This document shows positions 10,330-22,384 of a stretch of 64,000 bases of DNA, one piece after another. Position numbers and translations under genes: made by a program. This DNA comes from Ulota crispa. Taxonomy: Eukaryota > Streptophyta > Bryopsida > Orthotrichales > Orthotrichaceae. The stretch spans positions 4,679,971 through 4,743,970 of the forward strand of contig OY987247.1 in the NCBI GenBank assembly GCA_963920765.1, in the 5' to 3' direction. Position 1 is the first letter of the stretch, and each line of letters begins with the position of its first letter. The notes below the pieces were generated by a model. The model was given only the letters and a program-made list of their open reading frames with translations. It had not been told where the DNA came from and made no database searches.

Positions 10330-13300
10330 CTAAGGCTTCTTCTCCTCGGAAACACGCTCCTCTTGCTGCTCTTGCTGCTGCCTATCTAACACAGGCTCCC
10401 TCTGCTGCTTATCCAACACAGCCTCCTCCTGCGGCTTGTCCGCAACCCACTCCTCCTGCTCTATACCCAAATCAGGCTCCTCCTGTAGCTTACCAGAAAC
10501 CCCCTCCTCCTGTAGCTTATCAGAAACCCACTCCTCCTGCAGCTGGTTATACTCACGCTCCTCTTGCGGCTTATCAAAGACCGGCTCCTGCGTATCAAAG
10601 ATCGGTTCCTGCTTACCAGAGACCGGCTCCAGCTTATCAGAAGGCGGATTTTCAACAGCAGGCTTCGCTAGAAGGGCAGGCTCGGGCAGTTCCGAGATGG
10701 AATCCACGAGGACGGTGTCGCGGGTGACGGCGCCGACGGTGAGAAGCTCGTCCTCGGCCACGTCAGCGGCCACGTCGGCGGCGGGCACCGGGGAGGAGAC
10801 GTCTTCGAGGGAGCGGGCGTCGATGGAGTGGCGGTACTTGCGGGTGCTGGCCTCCATGAGCATGCGCACCACCTCGCGCATGGTGGGCCGGAGGGCGGGC
10901 TCGCTCTTGATGCAGAAGAAGGCCACCTTGAGGACGAGCACCATCTCCTCGATGACCACGGCGTCCGACAAGTCCAGGCGGGTGTCGAACACGGCGCTCA
11001 CGGACTTGTGCGTGCGCACCGCCTCCTGCACCCACGTCACCAGATCCCCCGCTTCCTCCTCCCTCGGCTGGATTGGCCGCCTCCCCGTCAGCAGCTCCAG
11101 CAGCACCACGCCGAAGCTATAGATGTCCGACTTCTCCGTCACGTTCATCGTATACGTGTACTCTGCACCGCCACAATAAGGTAGGAGCACCCATAAGCAA
11201 CGCTGTCCCCATAACCATCAGCTCTGAAATCTTGGAAAATCTTTGGAAGTAAATAGATGTAGTGACAAGGATGTACAACATGTGAACATGAAATATTGAT
11301 AGTGGTTGTGGGTACAATGGCAGTTTGCTCTTTAAAAATTCACAACTTATTCTCACAGTATCCAAATAGTACATTCAAAATTGCGAACTCATTATTTTTC
11401 TGTTCCTAATAGGATCCTATAATTTGCTAGCTGTTTATTAATACTCATCATGTTCAAAACCCTTAGATTGACGCTTATGGGTGCTCCTATCTTACCCCCC
11501 AGAGAAAAATTCACCACTTGGCTTCCTTCAATTCACGAAACCAATACATTCGAGCAGAAAACTGCCCCAAACAGAAAAAATGGTGCTTATATTTGAAATA
11601 AGGGAAATTTTTCTTGGATACCCTTGAAATTTGCAATATTTTCATAGATGCCCTTGCTTTCTCAGAAAGATCACAAATACTCTTGGGCCAAAAAAAATTG
11701 GCGCTTGTTTTGTTGTGCATGTCACTTCCCTTCTTCCTTTGTGCGCACACTATTTCTTTCTCGTTATGCGTGCGCACAAAGGAAGAAGGGAAGTGGCTTG
11801 CACAACAAAACGAACACCTAAATTTTTTGATGCCCCAAACAGAAAATAAGGGTTCTTAATATGAAATAAGGGAAAAATTTCTTGGATACCCTTGAAGTTT
11901 GCAATATTTTCATAGATGCCCTTGCTTTCTCAGAAATATCACAAATACCCTTGGACCAAAAAATTTAGGCATTTGTTTTGTTATGCATTCACTTCTTTCT
12001 CCTTTTGTGCGCACATTACTTCTTTCTTGTTATGTGTGCACACAAAGGAAGAAGGAAGAAGGGAAGAGACATGCACAACAAAACAAACCTCTAAAATTTT
12101 TGGTCCAAGGTTATTTGTGATATTTCTGAAAAAGCAGGGGTATCTGTGAAAATACTGCAAACTTCAGGGGTATCCATAAAATTCTCCCTTTGAACTAATG
12201 ACACTATCAATCTCCGTCGCAAATGGATCTTTGCAATGTGTTTAGGATCTGCTTTAATTACCTCAAGCACAAACTGAACATGCAAAGGCTACGAAGGTTA
12301 TTAGAAAAGTAAAGACATGAAGTTCCAAGACGGTCAGGGGTATCCATCAAATTTTCCGGATGTAATAAGCATCTTGTTGTAGAAAGAGAGTTAGCACAGA
12401 ATGGGACGATGAGGTGGTGGGGGGTGATGAGTGAATACCAGGTGCAATGTAGCCGAAGGACCCAGCGACGACAGACATGCACTTGGAGTCGCCCAAGTCG
12501 AAAAGCTTCGCCAAGCCGAAGTCACCAACATGCGCCTCATAGTGATCATCCAGAAGAATGTTGTTGGACTTGATGTCGCGATGGACGATGAGCGGCTTGC
12601 AATCATGGTGCAAATACTCCAGGCCTTCAGCGGAACCCAAAGCGATCTTATACCGCAGATCCCAATCAAGCTCGCAGTCGTCCTTGAGCAAGTGCTCACC
12701 CAAGCTGCCCTTAGGCATGTAATCATACATGAGCAGGTTATAACCCTGGTGAGAGCAGAACCCCATGAGCTTGACAATATTGCGGTGCCGGATCTTCCCG
12801 AGCGTCATGATCTCCGCGGTGAAGCTGTCGTACTGCGCCATCCCCGAGTCCAGATTGCTGATCATCTTCTTCACAGCAATAAGCTGCCCAGACGGCATAC
12901 GCGCCTTGTACACTCGCCCGCACGCGCCGAACCCGATCACCACGTCTTCGCTGAAGTTGTCGGTAGCCACCAGGATGTCGTTCAGCGTCACGCCCGACCG
13001 GGGGAGAAAATTCACGTCCTCCATCTCCTTGTCGGTGGCGCCGTGCACGGGCGCCGCGGGGCGGCGGCAGAACCAGCACGCGCCAACGAGGATGACGATG
13101 AGCGCGCACACGACCACGACGGCGATGATCCCGACCAACGCGCCGGGCGACACCGACGAGTCTTGCCACGTGGGCGGCACCGGCGCCGGCATCGTCCCCG
13201 TGGACGGACACAGCGTCGGCAGCGGTGCGCCGCACACCGACGTGTTGTCGAAGCTGCTCTCGTTCAGACGCAGAAACAATCCCCCTTCGGGTACCTGCCC

Positions 13301-15394
13301 GGAGAGCGGGTTGTTCGACACGTCGAAGAAGACGATGCTATTGAGATTCGCCAACGACGCCGGGATCTGTCCGGTTAGTCGATTGGACGACAAATCCAAT
13401 ACCTGAAGCATGTTGAGCTCCCCCAGTTCATCGGGAATGCGCCCGATGAGCGCGTTGTTGCTGAGGTTTAACCCGTATTTTAACATCTCGATCTCCCCTA
13501 ACGATGCCGGCACGTATCCGGAGAAGTTGTTCCCGCCCAAATGCAGGTTCCGCAAACCCGCGCACCCCACGAGCGTGTCCGGGATGGCGCCCTCCAACTG
13601 ATTCTCCGCAACGATGATCTCCGACGCCCAGGATAAGTTCCCGAACTCTATGGGCAACCCGCCCGTGAAGGCGTTGAAGCTCAGGTCGAGCAGTTGGAGA
13701 GACGTGCAGTTGCTAATTTCCGGCGGGATGGACCCGCGGAGACGATTCCCGGAGACGTTCAAGTAGACAAGCGGCAGCTGGCCGATCTCCATGGGCAACC
13801 CGCCGGAGAACATGTTGTTCGCGATTGATAGCACCTGCAGCTGCGAGAACAAGCTGATCTCTCTCGGGATTGCACCACTGAAGCTGTTGCTCCGAATCTC
13901 CAGCTTCTGAAGCTGCCGAAGCGCCAACACGTCGGATAGAACCTCCCCCATCATAAGATTCCCCTCCACGTCCAGGTACTGCAACGACTGACACCTGCGC
14001 AATCCCTGCGGGAATGTCCCCGTCAATTGATTAAACGCCAGATGCAGCATCGACAGCCCGCCGTTTGCGCACACCTGCGGGGGGATGCTCCCCGTGAGAT
14101 TGTTCTGGGAGAGCTCCAAGATGGTGAGGTTGCTCAGCGTCCCCAGCAACGGCGGTATCACCCCCGTCAAGTTGTTGCTGAACATCTGCAGGCGTGCAAG
14201 GTTCGGCGAATCTTGGAACGACGTGGGAAGAGAACCTGTGAGCATGTTCAGCGAGAGGTCGATGAAGGTTAGGTTCGGAGCGAACCCTGCAATGTCTGGA
14301 ATCTCCCCGGTTAATCGATTCTCGAACAGATGCAAGAGCTGTAAATTCGGCAACCGGAAGAGGCTCGCCGGTATTCCGCCCGTTAAATAATTCTCCGACA
14401 GGTCGATCTCCACGGCTGAGGTTAGGTTTCCGAGGCTGTCCGGTATAATCCCCGTGAAGTTGTTCGCGTAGATGTACAGCATCTTCAGGGATGTTAGGGC
14501 TCCAAGCTCAGCGGGGATGGTGCCCTCCAGCAAGTTTCGGTAGAGCGCGAGCAGGTTCAAGGACTGGAGATTGCCAAGCGAAGGCGGAATGGAGCCCACG
14601 AAGAAGTTGTCCCAGAGCACTACCGCCGTGAGGTTCGTCATTTGGCCGAGAATCGCCGGTATAGGCCCCGTCATCTTGTTCTGCGCCAGCCCGAGGAACT
14701 GCAAACTCACACATCCCACAATTTCAAGCGGGATCGGTCCCTCGATCTGATTCTGCCCGATTCGCAGCGTTTCCAACTGCGTCAGCCTCCCGAGCGACGG
14801 TGGCAATATCCCGCTCAGGTTATTCGTGTACCCCAGAAACTCCACAAGCGACGTCATCCGGCCAATTTGCGGAGGAATGGGACCTCGGAGCAAGTTGTTC
14901 ATGATCAACAGATGCTGCAACAAGCGTAACCTCCCAATCTCCGCAGGAATGTTGCCCGTCAGCCTGTTCGCGCTTAAATCCAGAATGACTAGCCGCGACA
15001 ACATCCCGATGCCGGGCGGAATCTCCCCGGTTAATCCATTGCCGGAAATGTTCAAGTAACGAAGCGCGGCGAGCTTGCTAATGCTCGGCGAAATGGTGCC
15101 CGTGAGGTTACAGTTGCTGAGATCCACGTCCCAGACGCGCCCCTGCGCACTCGCGCAGTACACCCCCGTCCACTCGCACGGGAACGCGTCCGTGACGTCC
15201 CAGTCCAGAAGCGCCCCATCCGGGTCACCCAAGCTCTCCTTCACCTCCAGCAACGCCACTCCATCGGCCGACAACCCCAGCACGGGTTGCTGCTGCTGGT
15301 GCAACACCAACACCACTACCACTACCACAGGTAGCCACCACCACCCCCACCGCTGCTGCCCCTTCTCCCCCATGGCTACTCCCAACACTACCAA
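10330..15394 (-). CDS. LRR receptor-like serine/threonine kinase (At2g33170/At1g17230-like)
   Basis: Membrane receptor kinase in two exons: 15394-12439 and 11162-10330. The intron 12438-11163 begins GT, ends AG and splits the Glu codon of the GYIAPE motif, a common place for the single intron of plant LRR-XI-type kinases. The product is 1262 residues. In order: hydrophobic signal peptide (residues 1-42), an N-cap with paired Cys (PCEWTGVYC), 26 tandem 24-residue LRRs of the LxxLxLxxNxLxGxIP type, a second Cys pair (VCGAPLPTLC), one membrane segment (about 751-774), then the kinase. The kinase has the GFGACG loop (about 821), AVKK Lys (about 842), HRD (938-940) and DFG (958), so it looks catalytically competent and RD-type. 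After the kinase comes an unusual tail of about 170 residues, ending in Glu/Gln-rich repeats. The Met at 15373 (GCCATGG context) is an equally good start, seven residues shorter. The extracellular ligand cannot be told from sequence. Confidence 0.95.
10335..10640 (-). repeat. Degenerate 30-bp coding repeats in the kinase C-terminal tail
   Basis: About nine to ten degenerate units of roughly 30 bp encode phrases such as SDKLQEEGVSGKLQEEP and DKPQEEAVLDKQQREPV. The tail is acidic and Gln-rich with no known domain, and is probably disordered. It keeps frame and ends at a single stop at 10330, which argues that it is translated rather than an accidental extension. Confidence 0.8.
11601..11835. 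repeat. Foldback repeat in kinase intron, partial copy
   Basis: About 80% similar to the left and central part of 11869-12189, including the internal palindrome of GTGCGCACAC and TGCGTGCGCAC around 11740-11780. It lacks the right arm. Confidence 0.7.
11869..12189. repeat. Foldback MITE in kinase intron, full copy
   Basis: Left arm starts AGGGAAAAATTTCTTGGATA. The right arm ends in the inverse (GGGTATCCATAAAATTCTCC). Arms of about 130 bp flank a smaller hairpin (TTTGTGCGCACATT, GTGTGCACACAAAG). A fragment with the same right-arm phrase GGGGTATCCATCAAATTTTCC-like sequence lies at about 12340-12358. No target duplication was settled. Confidence 0.75.
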
Positions 15395-16144
15395 ACGCCC
15401 ATCCTCTCATGCTATGCAATCAACCACATAGCCACCACTCGCTTGCTACTCCGCACCCCAACCACCACCCCCCTGTACCCTAACCCTCTCACCCCGAATG
15501 CCCTCTCTTCCGTCACCATCTCAGCACCAACACCGCGTTCCTCCTCCACGCTCTGCTCTGTCTCTATCTCTCACCGCCATCTCGGCGCGAGCTTCGAATG
15601 CTCTACTCCGCCATCACCGTCTCAGCAATGCTCCCATCCCGCCAACCTGGACTGAACTCGAGGAGTAACAAAGTGAACAAACTAAGTTAGTGATCGCTGA
15701 CCGATTCTTCGCCGTTGCGTTGTCGCGAATTTGAGCGCCACGCTTGACAGAGCGGAAGGAGGTAGCAGTACCGACGGTGACGGTGGTGCGAATCCTGGCG
15801 CTGCCGCAGGCCGTGATCGTCTGGTATCGCGGCGTCTTCTTCTGAGCCATCGCCATGATGGAGAAGGGCGAGCGACGACGGTGCGAGACGCAGTGGGCTG
15901 GCAGCAGGGGAACGAGGACGGGACGGGGACGGGCCGGGGACAAGACGGGGACGGGGGCGGGTGGGGCGCGGGTGGGGGGTGGCCTGGGTTTCCGTGTAGG
16001 TGAGCGAGGGAAGTGCGGAGTTAAGGGGTTGATGCCCGGCGGTGCTCGACTATGCCGGGTCCGGGTTGATGCCCGGTGTGGCGGTTTGGGGAATCATGGG
16101 CGCGGTTGCCGGGATAGGGGCTATCGCGGTTGGCTAATTTGCTG
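15395..16144. other. 5' flank of the receptor kinase gene
   Basis: GC-rich sequence upstream of the minus-strand kinase start with TC-rich tracts on the plus strand near 15470-15620 and G-rich tracts at 15880-16090. It presumably includes 5' untranslated sequence and promoter. No separate gene is convincing; small frames here are compositional. Confidence 0.5.
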
Positions 16145-16455
16145 GGCTCATTTTACTGCACATACTTCGATGTGGGGCCAGGGCGGAAAAGCGGAAAAGC
16201 TTCGGTGTTTTCCCAACAAGTGCTATAGTAATAATTTGCCCCCTATTTTTTTGATATTCAATTGTATCCTATTCTAGAGCTTCAGACTACAGTAGGATCT
16301 CTAAATCCAAAAATGAATTTCAAATTCTCAAATTCAATTTCTCCATAGTAAATATCTGAACTCTCACACGAACTCTCACATTTTCTGACTGTGAAACAAA
16401 CAATGCTTTTCCACCCCGGCCCCACATCGACGTATGTGCAGTAATATGAGTCAAT
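16145..16455. repeat. Foldback MITE upstream of the receptor kinase
   Basis: Inverted ends ACTGCACATAC at 16155 and GTATGTGCAGT ending at 16442, continuing inward as TTCGATGTGGGGCC and its inverse GGCCCCACATCGA. Related ends are at 50085-50115 with 50575-50625 and a single one at 25485-25515. Confidence 0.75.
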
Positions 16456-16758
16456 TTGCTGTGCCGGGCGCAGTGTGCGGATTTGCGGGGGGTAATTGAC
16501 TGGGGTGCTACCGTTCACACGGTTTTGGAATTTGGAGTCGCCTTTGACGGCAAAGAAACTAGGGGAACTGGGTGCTGTGGATTTGGGGGATCTGTCAGAA
16601 CGTAATTGTGGTGCGTTTCTTCAGGAGTGGGGGTGGAGGGGGGTGGGGGGGCTTGATTTTGTTTGAAGGGCCGGTGCACTGTAGTTTGGCGTTTTGGGGT
16701 GCGTCAATGTTCTCGTAAATCATGAAAACTCTCCTTTTTTTTTCATGAATATTTTTAT

Positions 16759-17161
16759 GGAATTGATATGGGCACACCCGGTGGTTGGTATATGCATACC
16801 TCCGGGGATAAATTTTAGATTTCTACCATCCAAAAGCTGAATTTGAGAATGTTGAATTTATATTTGGATTTAGAGACCTTGATTTCGTCTAGAATCGTGA
16901 AGGAGGTTGTAATTGAACAACACCTAATGAAAAAGCTTATATTTTTTTACAAATAAAAGCAAAAGTTATATTTTTCCCTGCGCTAAGCTTTTTCATTGGG
17001 TGTTGTTCAGTTGCAACCTTTATTATGGTTCTAGACTAAATCAAGGTCTCTAAGTCCAAATCTGAATTCAAATTTCTCAATTTCAACTTTTGGATGGTAG
17101 AAATCTAAAATTACCCTAGGGGGTGTGCATATATCAACCCCGGTGTGCCCATATCAATTCC
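16759..17161. mobile_element. Palindromic MITE, GGAATTGATATG family, copy 1
   Basis: Ends read GGAATTGATATGGGCACACC and its inverse, and homology between the arms continues almost to the centre, where CACCTAATGAAAAAGCTTAT faces its inverse. Length 403 bp. Two further copies are at 32798-33208 and 34323-34732. No coding capacity. Confidence 0.85.
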
Positions 17162-17208
17162 TTTTTTTTATCATTCATTTCATTTAGGATGGTGTGATCA
17201 TCAATACC

Positions 17209-17862
17209 TTAACCCCTAAATGCCCAAGGCCTTTCTGAACTTCTTGGCATTTTCAAGAAAGTGAACAATCAACCAACCTTTTCATAAATCTCATCAAGTT
17301 TTTTTAAACTATAACCATACAAATTTAAACTTGACATGTTAGGGATTACATGGACAAAGAAAACACAACAATATCACTTATAGTTTGAAAGATTATAACG
17401 TTTGAACATGAGGGTGTTAAAATTGCAAAAGTGACTTGAAGTTTTCTAATCCTCATTTCACATGTCAAATCTAAAAAGTTGGTTATCAAAAAGATATGAG
17501 GTTTAAGGTCATATCATGTTTAACCTCAACCAATTTACGGCTTTCAAGATCTACTCCTATATATTTTTTAAACGGATTTCTAATGCAGATTTTTCTCCAA
17601 CCTCTAGTGTATTTGAGGCTCATTTTCAAGATCTTCCAACACTAGAATACTCAAGATTGCAATGGACACCTTTGTACAAAATATTGAATAGAAAAATCAT
17701 GAACATTCATTTTCAAAATTGGATTTTTGATAATGAAAATAGACTTCAAAACAAACTTGTGTTCAAAAAGAAAATACCAAAAATAGTGATTCGATAAGAT
17801 TTTATTTGTCTTCAAAGTTTTGCAAACACCCAAATTGGGTGTCTTGGGCACTTAGGGGTTAA
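17209..17862. mobile_element. TTAA-flanked element, 650-bp family, copy 1
   Basis: TTAA at 17209-17212 and 17859-17862; ends CCCCTAAATGCCCAAGGC and, inverted, CCCCTAAGTGCCCAAGAC (16 of 18 match). The interior matches 34879-35533 throughout, for example in the phrases GTTTGA(A/T)CATGAGGGTGTTA and AATGGACACC(T/C)TTG. Non-autonomous; piggyBac-like by its target site and ends. Confidence 0.85.
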
Positions 17863-18153
17863 ATTAGATTGTTTATTTGTTTGTCATATTGAGATCTCTT
17901 GGACTGTGTGTCCCCCCATTGCCTGCTTGGTACCCTCGGAAAGCTCTTGGCAAGGACGGGTGCACGAGCTTGGTTTTGTGGCATTTGGGCCCATGGGGGG
18001 GGGAATTATTGAATTTTGAAGTTTTTTATGGATTAAAATTTTAGAAAATTACTTTTACTTTTATTTTGGTGGCGTTCTTGGTATCGTTGGAAAGCTCTCT
18101 CCAAGGAGGGGTGCAAAATTGGGCTAACAACATAGGGCCACACTAGTACCAAT

Positions 18154-18555
18154 TAAGGTAGTGTGCTCTAATTGTGACCCTCTCATGTAAAGCATCCCAT
18201 AGGTAGCTCAAGAATGGATATGATCTTTGAATGGACCTCATTAAGTCATAGAAGAAAAGGTGTATATATTGCAAGAGACAATCATATTCCTTGGTTTTTC
18301 CTCATCTCTTTACAAGTTGTAGGGAAATAGCTTTATGGGAGACCTAGTGTCACAAATAGGTGCATGCTACAAAAAGCTTTGAAAATTCAATAAAAATTCA
18401 ATAATGCTTCAAAAAATTATATGAAAAAAAATATGTTACATTTATCATCCATTTCTCTATGTTTGAAAATTAAACAAAAAAATTGCATGTCTCTTGAAAG
18501 CCCATGAAAAGGCAAACTAACCCTTAAAGTGATAGTATTAGAGCATACTACCTTA
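18154..18555. mobile_element. MITE, AAGGTAGTRTGCTCTAA family, copy 1
   Basis: Inverted ends TAAGGTAGTGTGCTCTAAT and ATTAGAGCATACTACCTTA. The interior, including ATAGGTAGCTCA(A/T)GAATGGATATG, is shared with 50964-51347. The target duplication is TA or TAA, which I cannot resolve because the ends are themselves TTAA-like. Confidence 0.8.
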
Positions 18556-18599
18556 ATCTTTGCAAGTCCTACTTCAACATGAGATCCTAGCTTAGTTGG

Positions 18600-18885
18600 G
18601 TGATTGAGGACAAAAAAGAGTACTAAAGAAAGTCATGAATATTTTATTCAAAAATATTGGTGGGACTTGTGCTAATAATTCGGTCTAGCAAAATGTTTGA
18701 CCCAACCCTTGAGTAAAGTTCCACTTTCTTTGAAGCCAAAACTTCTAAAAAGTGTTGTCATGTAAGCAATCAAGACATGGGACTTCAAACATAGTGTGAA
18801 GCACCAAATCCCAACTTGGTTTTATACCAATCAAGTTCTCAAATTTCAATGGAATGTGAGACGTGAGACACAGTGTGAATTGCCC
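18600..18885. repeat. Dispersed repeat, unit shared with 35880-36420
   Basis: The phrases ATGAATATTTTAT, GTCTAGCAAAA, TTTGACCCAA and GACATGGGACTT occur in the same order here and at 35900-36400. In the second copy a TTAA element (35972-36220) interrupts it. Class unknown. Confidence 0.7.
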
Positions 18886-19679
18886 CTAATTGTGAGTGAT
18901 AGTCTTTTCAAAGACATTTTTTGATGGTATTTTTGTTTGGATGAAAATTTGCTTCAACAATAAAAGTTTTCGTGGTATAATTGGAGAGATGTATGACAAT
19001 TGGTAGAGTGAATGAATTGTTGAGAATGATATGAAAAAGGCATTACAAAGGTTAAAGAAACAAAAATGTGTATGAGAGATATTACTAAAGTGAGATACAC
19101 AAAAAGACATGTAGGAAGCAAAATTTGCATACAAAGTGACATTTATTGGAATCAATGGTAGAAGGAAAAGAAACATGCATCAAAACTGAAAGAGTTCCTC
19201 ACGTATGATGAAATTTCACTATCCTGTCCTAAACTATGATGTCCAATTTGTGATTCAAATCTTGGAACTCTCACAAGTTTGTGAATACATTCTCCATAAC
19301 CAAAAAAATGCTAATCTTAACTAATACTATTCTACAATGTGTGCACTTAGGTTATGCACAATTCTTCTCGCAAGCATTTTCAAACATATGCACAATTGCA
19401 CCCTACTACTAATTTCAACAAATCTGCAGAAGTAGCATTTTAACCACCAATGCACAAAAAAAAGCCATAAGATAAAGGAAAAGGCAAGCTTTTAAAATAT
19501 ACATTTATAAATACATTCAACTATTTTAGATTTTTGTTGTTGTTTCAATTGTTAGATTGTAAACAAATAATTATCAGTGTACATGGTCTATTTAAACATT
19601 GTACATTGTCAAATTAGTTAAATTTTTAATAAGTACTAGTAGGTATGTCAACTCTCATAATTACCATTTTATAAATAAG
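18886..19679. other. AT-rich stretch, nothing recognised
   Basis: I see no gene, structured RNA or clear element here; short minus-strand frames are rich in Phe, Leu, Ile and Ser because of composition. Confidence 0.5.
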
Positions 19680-20780
19680 CTAACCCTTAAACATAGTACA
19701 GTCGCGTACCGACCACTAACAAATTGCTAATATGATCCAGCGAGCTTTTTTGTTAAAACATGGAATATAATCGGTTCGTTTTGGTAGGAAAAATTATCAT
19801 TGCATCCTTATGCCAAATAAAGTAAGTATACCAAATTTCAGTTCCTAAAAACCAAAAATCCATTTTTGATGAATTGTTTTGTAAGAAATTTATGGTTTTA
19901 CATGATAATTTATTGAATAATATTGATGATGAATTTTTGAGATTTAATTCCATGGACATGTAGGAAACATCCATATGCGCATCTTCCATGCCAAAACTAC
20001 CCCCTTAAGTAACAAAAATTTTACCAACAAAAGACTCAATGAAACTGTGATAGGTCCAAATTTTGTAAAATATATATTATTTTTTTAACTATATTTTCAT
20101 CAAGTAACCAAAACATGATGTTTAGCGATTCAAACTCAATTATGGTATTTGAGTCAAACAACAAATTTTGCTTTTCATAAAAAAAATATGTAATTTATAA
20201 AATTTGGGCCTATCACAATTTCATTGAGTTTTTTGCTTGTAAAGTTTTTGTTACTTAAGGGGGTAGTTTTGGCATGGAAGATGCGCATCTAGATGTTTCC
20301 TACATGTCCATGGAATTAAATCTCAAAAATTCATCACCAATATTATTCAATAAATTATCATGTAAAACCATAAATTTCTTACAAAACAATTCATCAAAAA
20401 TGGATTTTTGGTTTTTAGGAACTGAAATTTGGTATACTTGCTTTATTTTGCATAAGGATGCAATGATAAATTTTCCTACCAAAATGGACTGATTATACTC
20501 CATGTTTTAACAAAAAAGCTCGCTAGATCATACTAGCAATTCGTTAGTGGTTGGTAATTTAGCTGTACATAGTGTATTACAATATATTTTTCTCGTATTT
20601 GGAATGCATCCACACCTCTACAACATTTGAGATCAACAAAGAAGTTAGAATATAGATCAATGTTGTTCTAGTGAGCTAGTCAAGATCCTAGATGAAAACC
20701 TTTTGTTGTTAGCAAATGCTAGTTATACAGCAGCAGCGTACATACTATGTACTATGGTTATTTGATTGTTTAAGGGTTAA
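19680..20780. mobile_element. 235-bp TTAA element split by a foldback insertion
   Basis: The right part 20570-20780 matches the 234-bp element at 61463-61696 (GGAATGCATCCACACCTCTAC, GAGATCAACAAAGAAGTTAGA) and ends with the TTAA at 20777-20780 preceded by TTTAAGGG. The left end at 19680 reads CTAACCCTTAAAC, with TTAA changed to CTAA. An 848-bp palindrome (19708-20555) sits inside. Confidence 0.75.
19708..20555. repeat. Intact 848-bp palindromic foldback element
   Basis: Ends ACCGACCACTAAC and its inverse GTTAGTGGTTGGT. The two arms, each about 400 bp, are inverted copies with few differences, centred near 20130. Both arms carry the same start-like phrase (ATGGAAGATGCGCAT), so a frame of about 75 codons appears on both strands; I judge it a by-product of the palindrome. 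Transcribed, this would make a very long hairpin. Confidence 0.85.
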
Positions 20781-22084
20781 CCTTTGTAGACAATGTACAC
20801 TGTTAGGTCTATTAGACTCTAAAAACATACAAGACTGAATATTTAACCATGTTTATTTAAATTAGTTTTAGATTCTAAATAGGTGCTTGTCAAGAAACTC
20901 AAATCTTATAAATTTTGATCTCAATTGTTTTCCATCTTTAGGATAGTAAGTTTGGTAGACTATAAAGTTGTTGTACTATTAAAATGACATAGTTTTGATA
21001 CTATAAATTATTAACATTTAACATGAAATATTTGGGACTTTTCAAAATAATAATATACTCTTATACAATTTGAAACAATATACACAAAACAAAGACACAT
21101 ATGATGATGTAGGAAAATTTTAGTTTGTTGAAGACCCTAGGTGCAAATTAATAGTCCAAAGGTGCAAATTTAAACTCAAGAAAGTCAAGGAACAACATTC
21201 ACTTGTAATACAAAAGAAGCACAGAGACACAATGACCCAAATGAAAAACCCTAGACTGACTATTGAAACTTTGTGCCTATTGTTGAACTCGCATATGGTC
21301 GCAAGTTCTACTTGTAATTTTCTACATTACCATGTACAAAATAGCTTCTTTAGTTTAGTGGATCTTTCCAAATATGGATCTTACTAATACATATTACATG
21401 ACAACCTAGACCCTTGAAAGTTACTCTAGATGTTGTAAATTTGAGCTAGAAAGTTAACCAACCAAAAATGATTCTTATCATTAAATTTCTTTTCTTTTCA
21501 ACAACCATATCATCAAAACTAGGTTGTACTAGGTTCGACATGTATATAAGTTAGTGTTTGTATACAACCATCTTTTTATAAGATTGTACACAACTTCAAA
21601 GATCCTCAAAGTATACAAGAAATGAAATTGCAAAGTGTGCGCATAGAAAGATGAAACATAAATCTTCACAAGCCAAAATTGAATTTCGTACCTTTTTGTT
21701 TTCAAAAATCAAAAATTTTCACAATTAGATATCAAGTATGGAAGGTTTCTAAAAAATCAATTGAACCAAAAAGAAAACAACAAAAAGGCAATCATACGAA
21801 ATTATTAAATTTACTATAACAAAAATCTACTATAATCTATTATAGCTACAAGGTAAGAGGTGCGTCCTTTTAAATTTTGATTTAATATTTTGAAAGATTT
21901 GCACACTTCCAAACAAACTTTTGTAAATTTTCCTGTAAAAGAAAATTGGAAGTTGAATTTAATTAAATTTCATTTATGTTTCTTGACCTCTAACTTGTGA
22001 AATTAGTTGGTTGGATTGATAAAGTCTCTAAAAACATCCTCATATTTGAAACGTTCACAACCACAACATTGAAGAATCCAATCT
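20781..22084. other. AT-rich stretch, nothing recognised
   Basis: No coding frame, RNA gene or matched repeat was identified. It probably holds old, diverged transposon sequence. Confidence 0.5.
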
Positions 22085-22317
22085 ATCTACATAAAACAAA
22101 ACAGTTTATTGCGTAGCAATCCTATTGCCGCCATCTTTTTATTGCATGGGTAAATAATATGGGTAGAAATCTGCATAGGGTAAAAAACTTGTATAGGTAA
22201 AAATTTGTATGAGAAAAAAATGTATGGGTACAAAAATGTATGTGTAAAATGCGTGGGTAAATGATAAAAAATGCAACAAATTTACGCAAGTAAAAAGCAA
22301 ATACATACATATATACA

Positions 22318-22384
<67 letters not shown>

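Larger units (their letters stand above)
11163..12438 (-). other. Single intron of the receptor kinase gene
   Basis: GT at 12438-12437 and AG at 11164-11163 (minus strand). The 1276-bp intron is mostly filled with foldback repeats (11601-11835 and 11869-12189). The exon-intron joint restores the conserved APE Glu, which supports the boundaries. Confidence 0.9.

Noticed and set aside
12391-15059. Long reading frames on the plus strand and in other minus frames across the receptor kinase exon
   Set aside because: The exon is GC-rich and repetitive, which keeps alternative frames open. The LRR frame has complete domain structure and the others have none.
19753-20503. Frames of 67-78 codons on both strands of the palindrome
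   Set aside because: They are the same sequence read from the two inverted arms, with no similarity to a known family.
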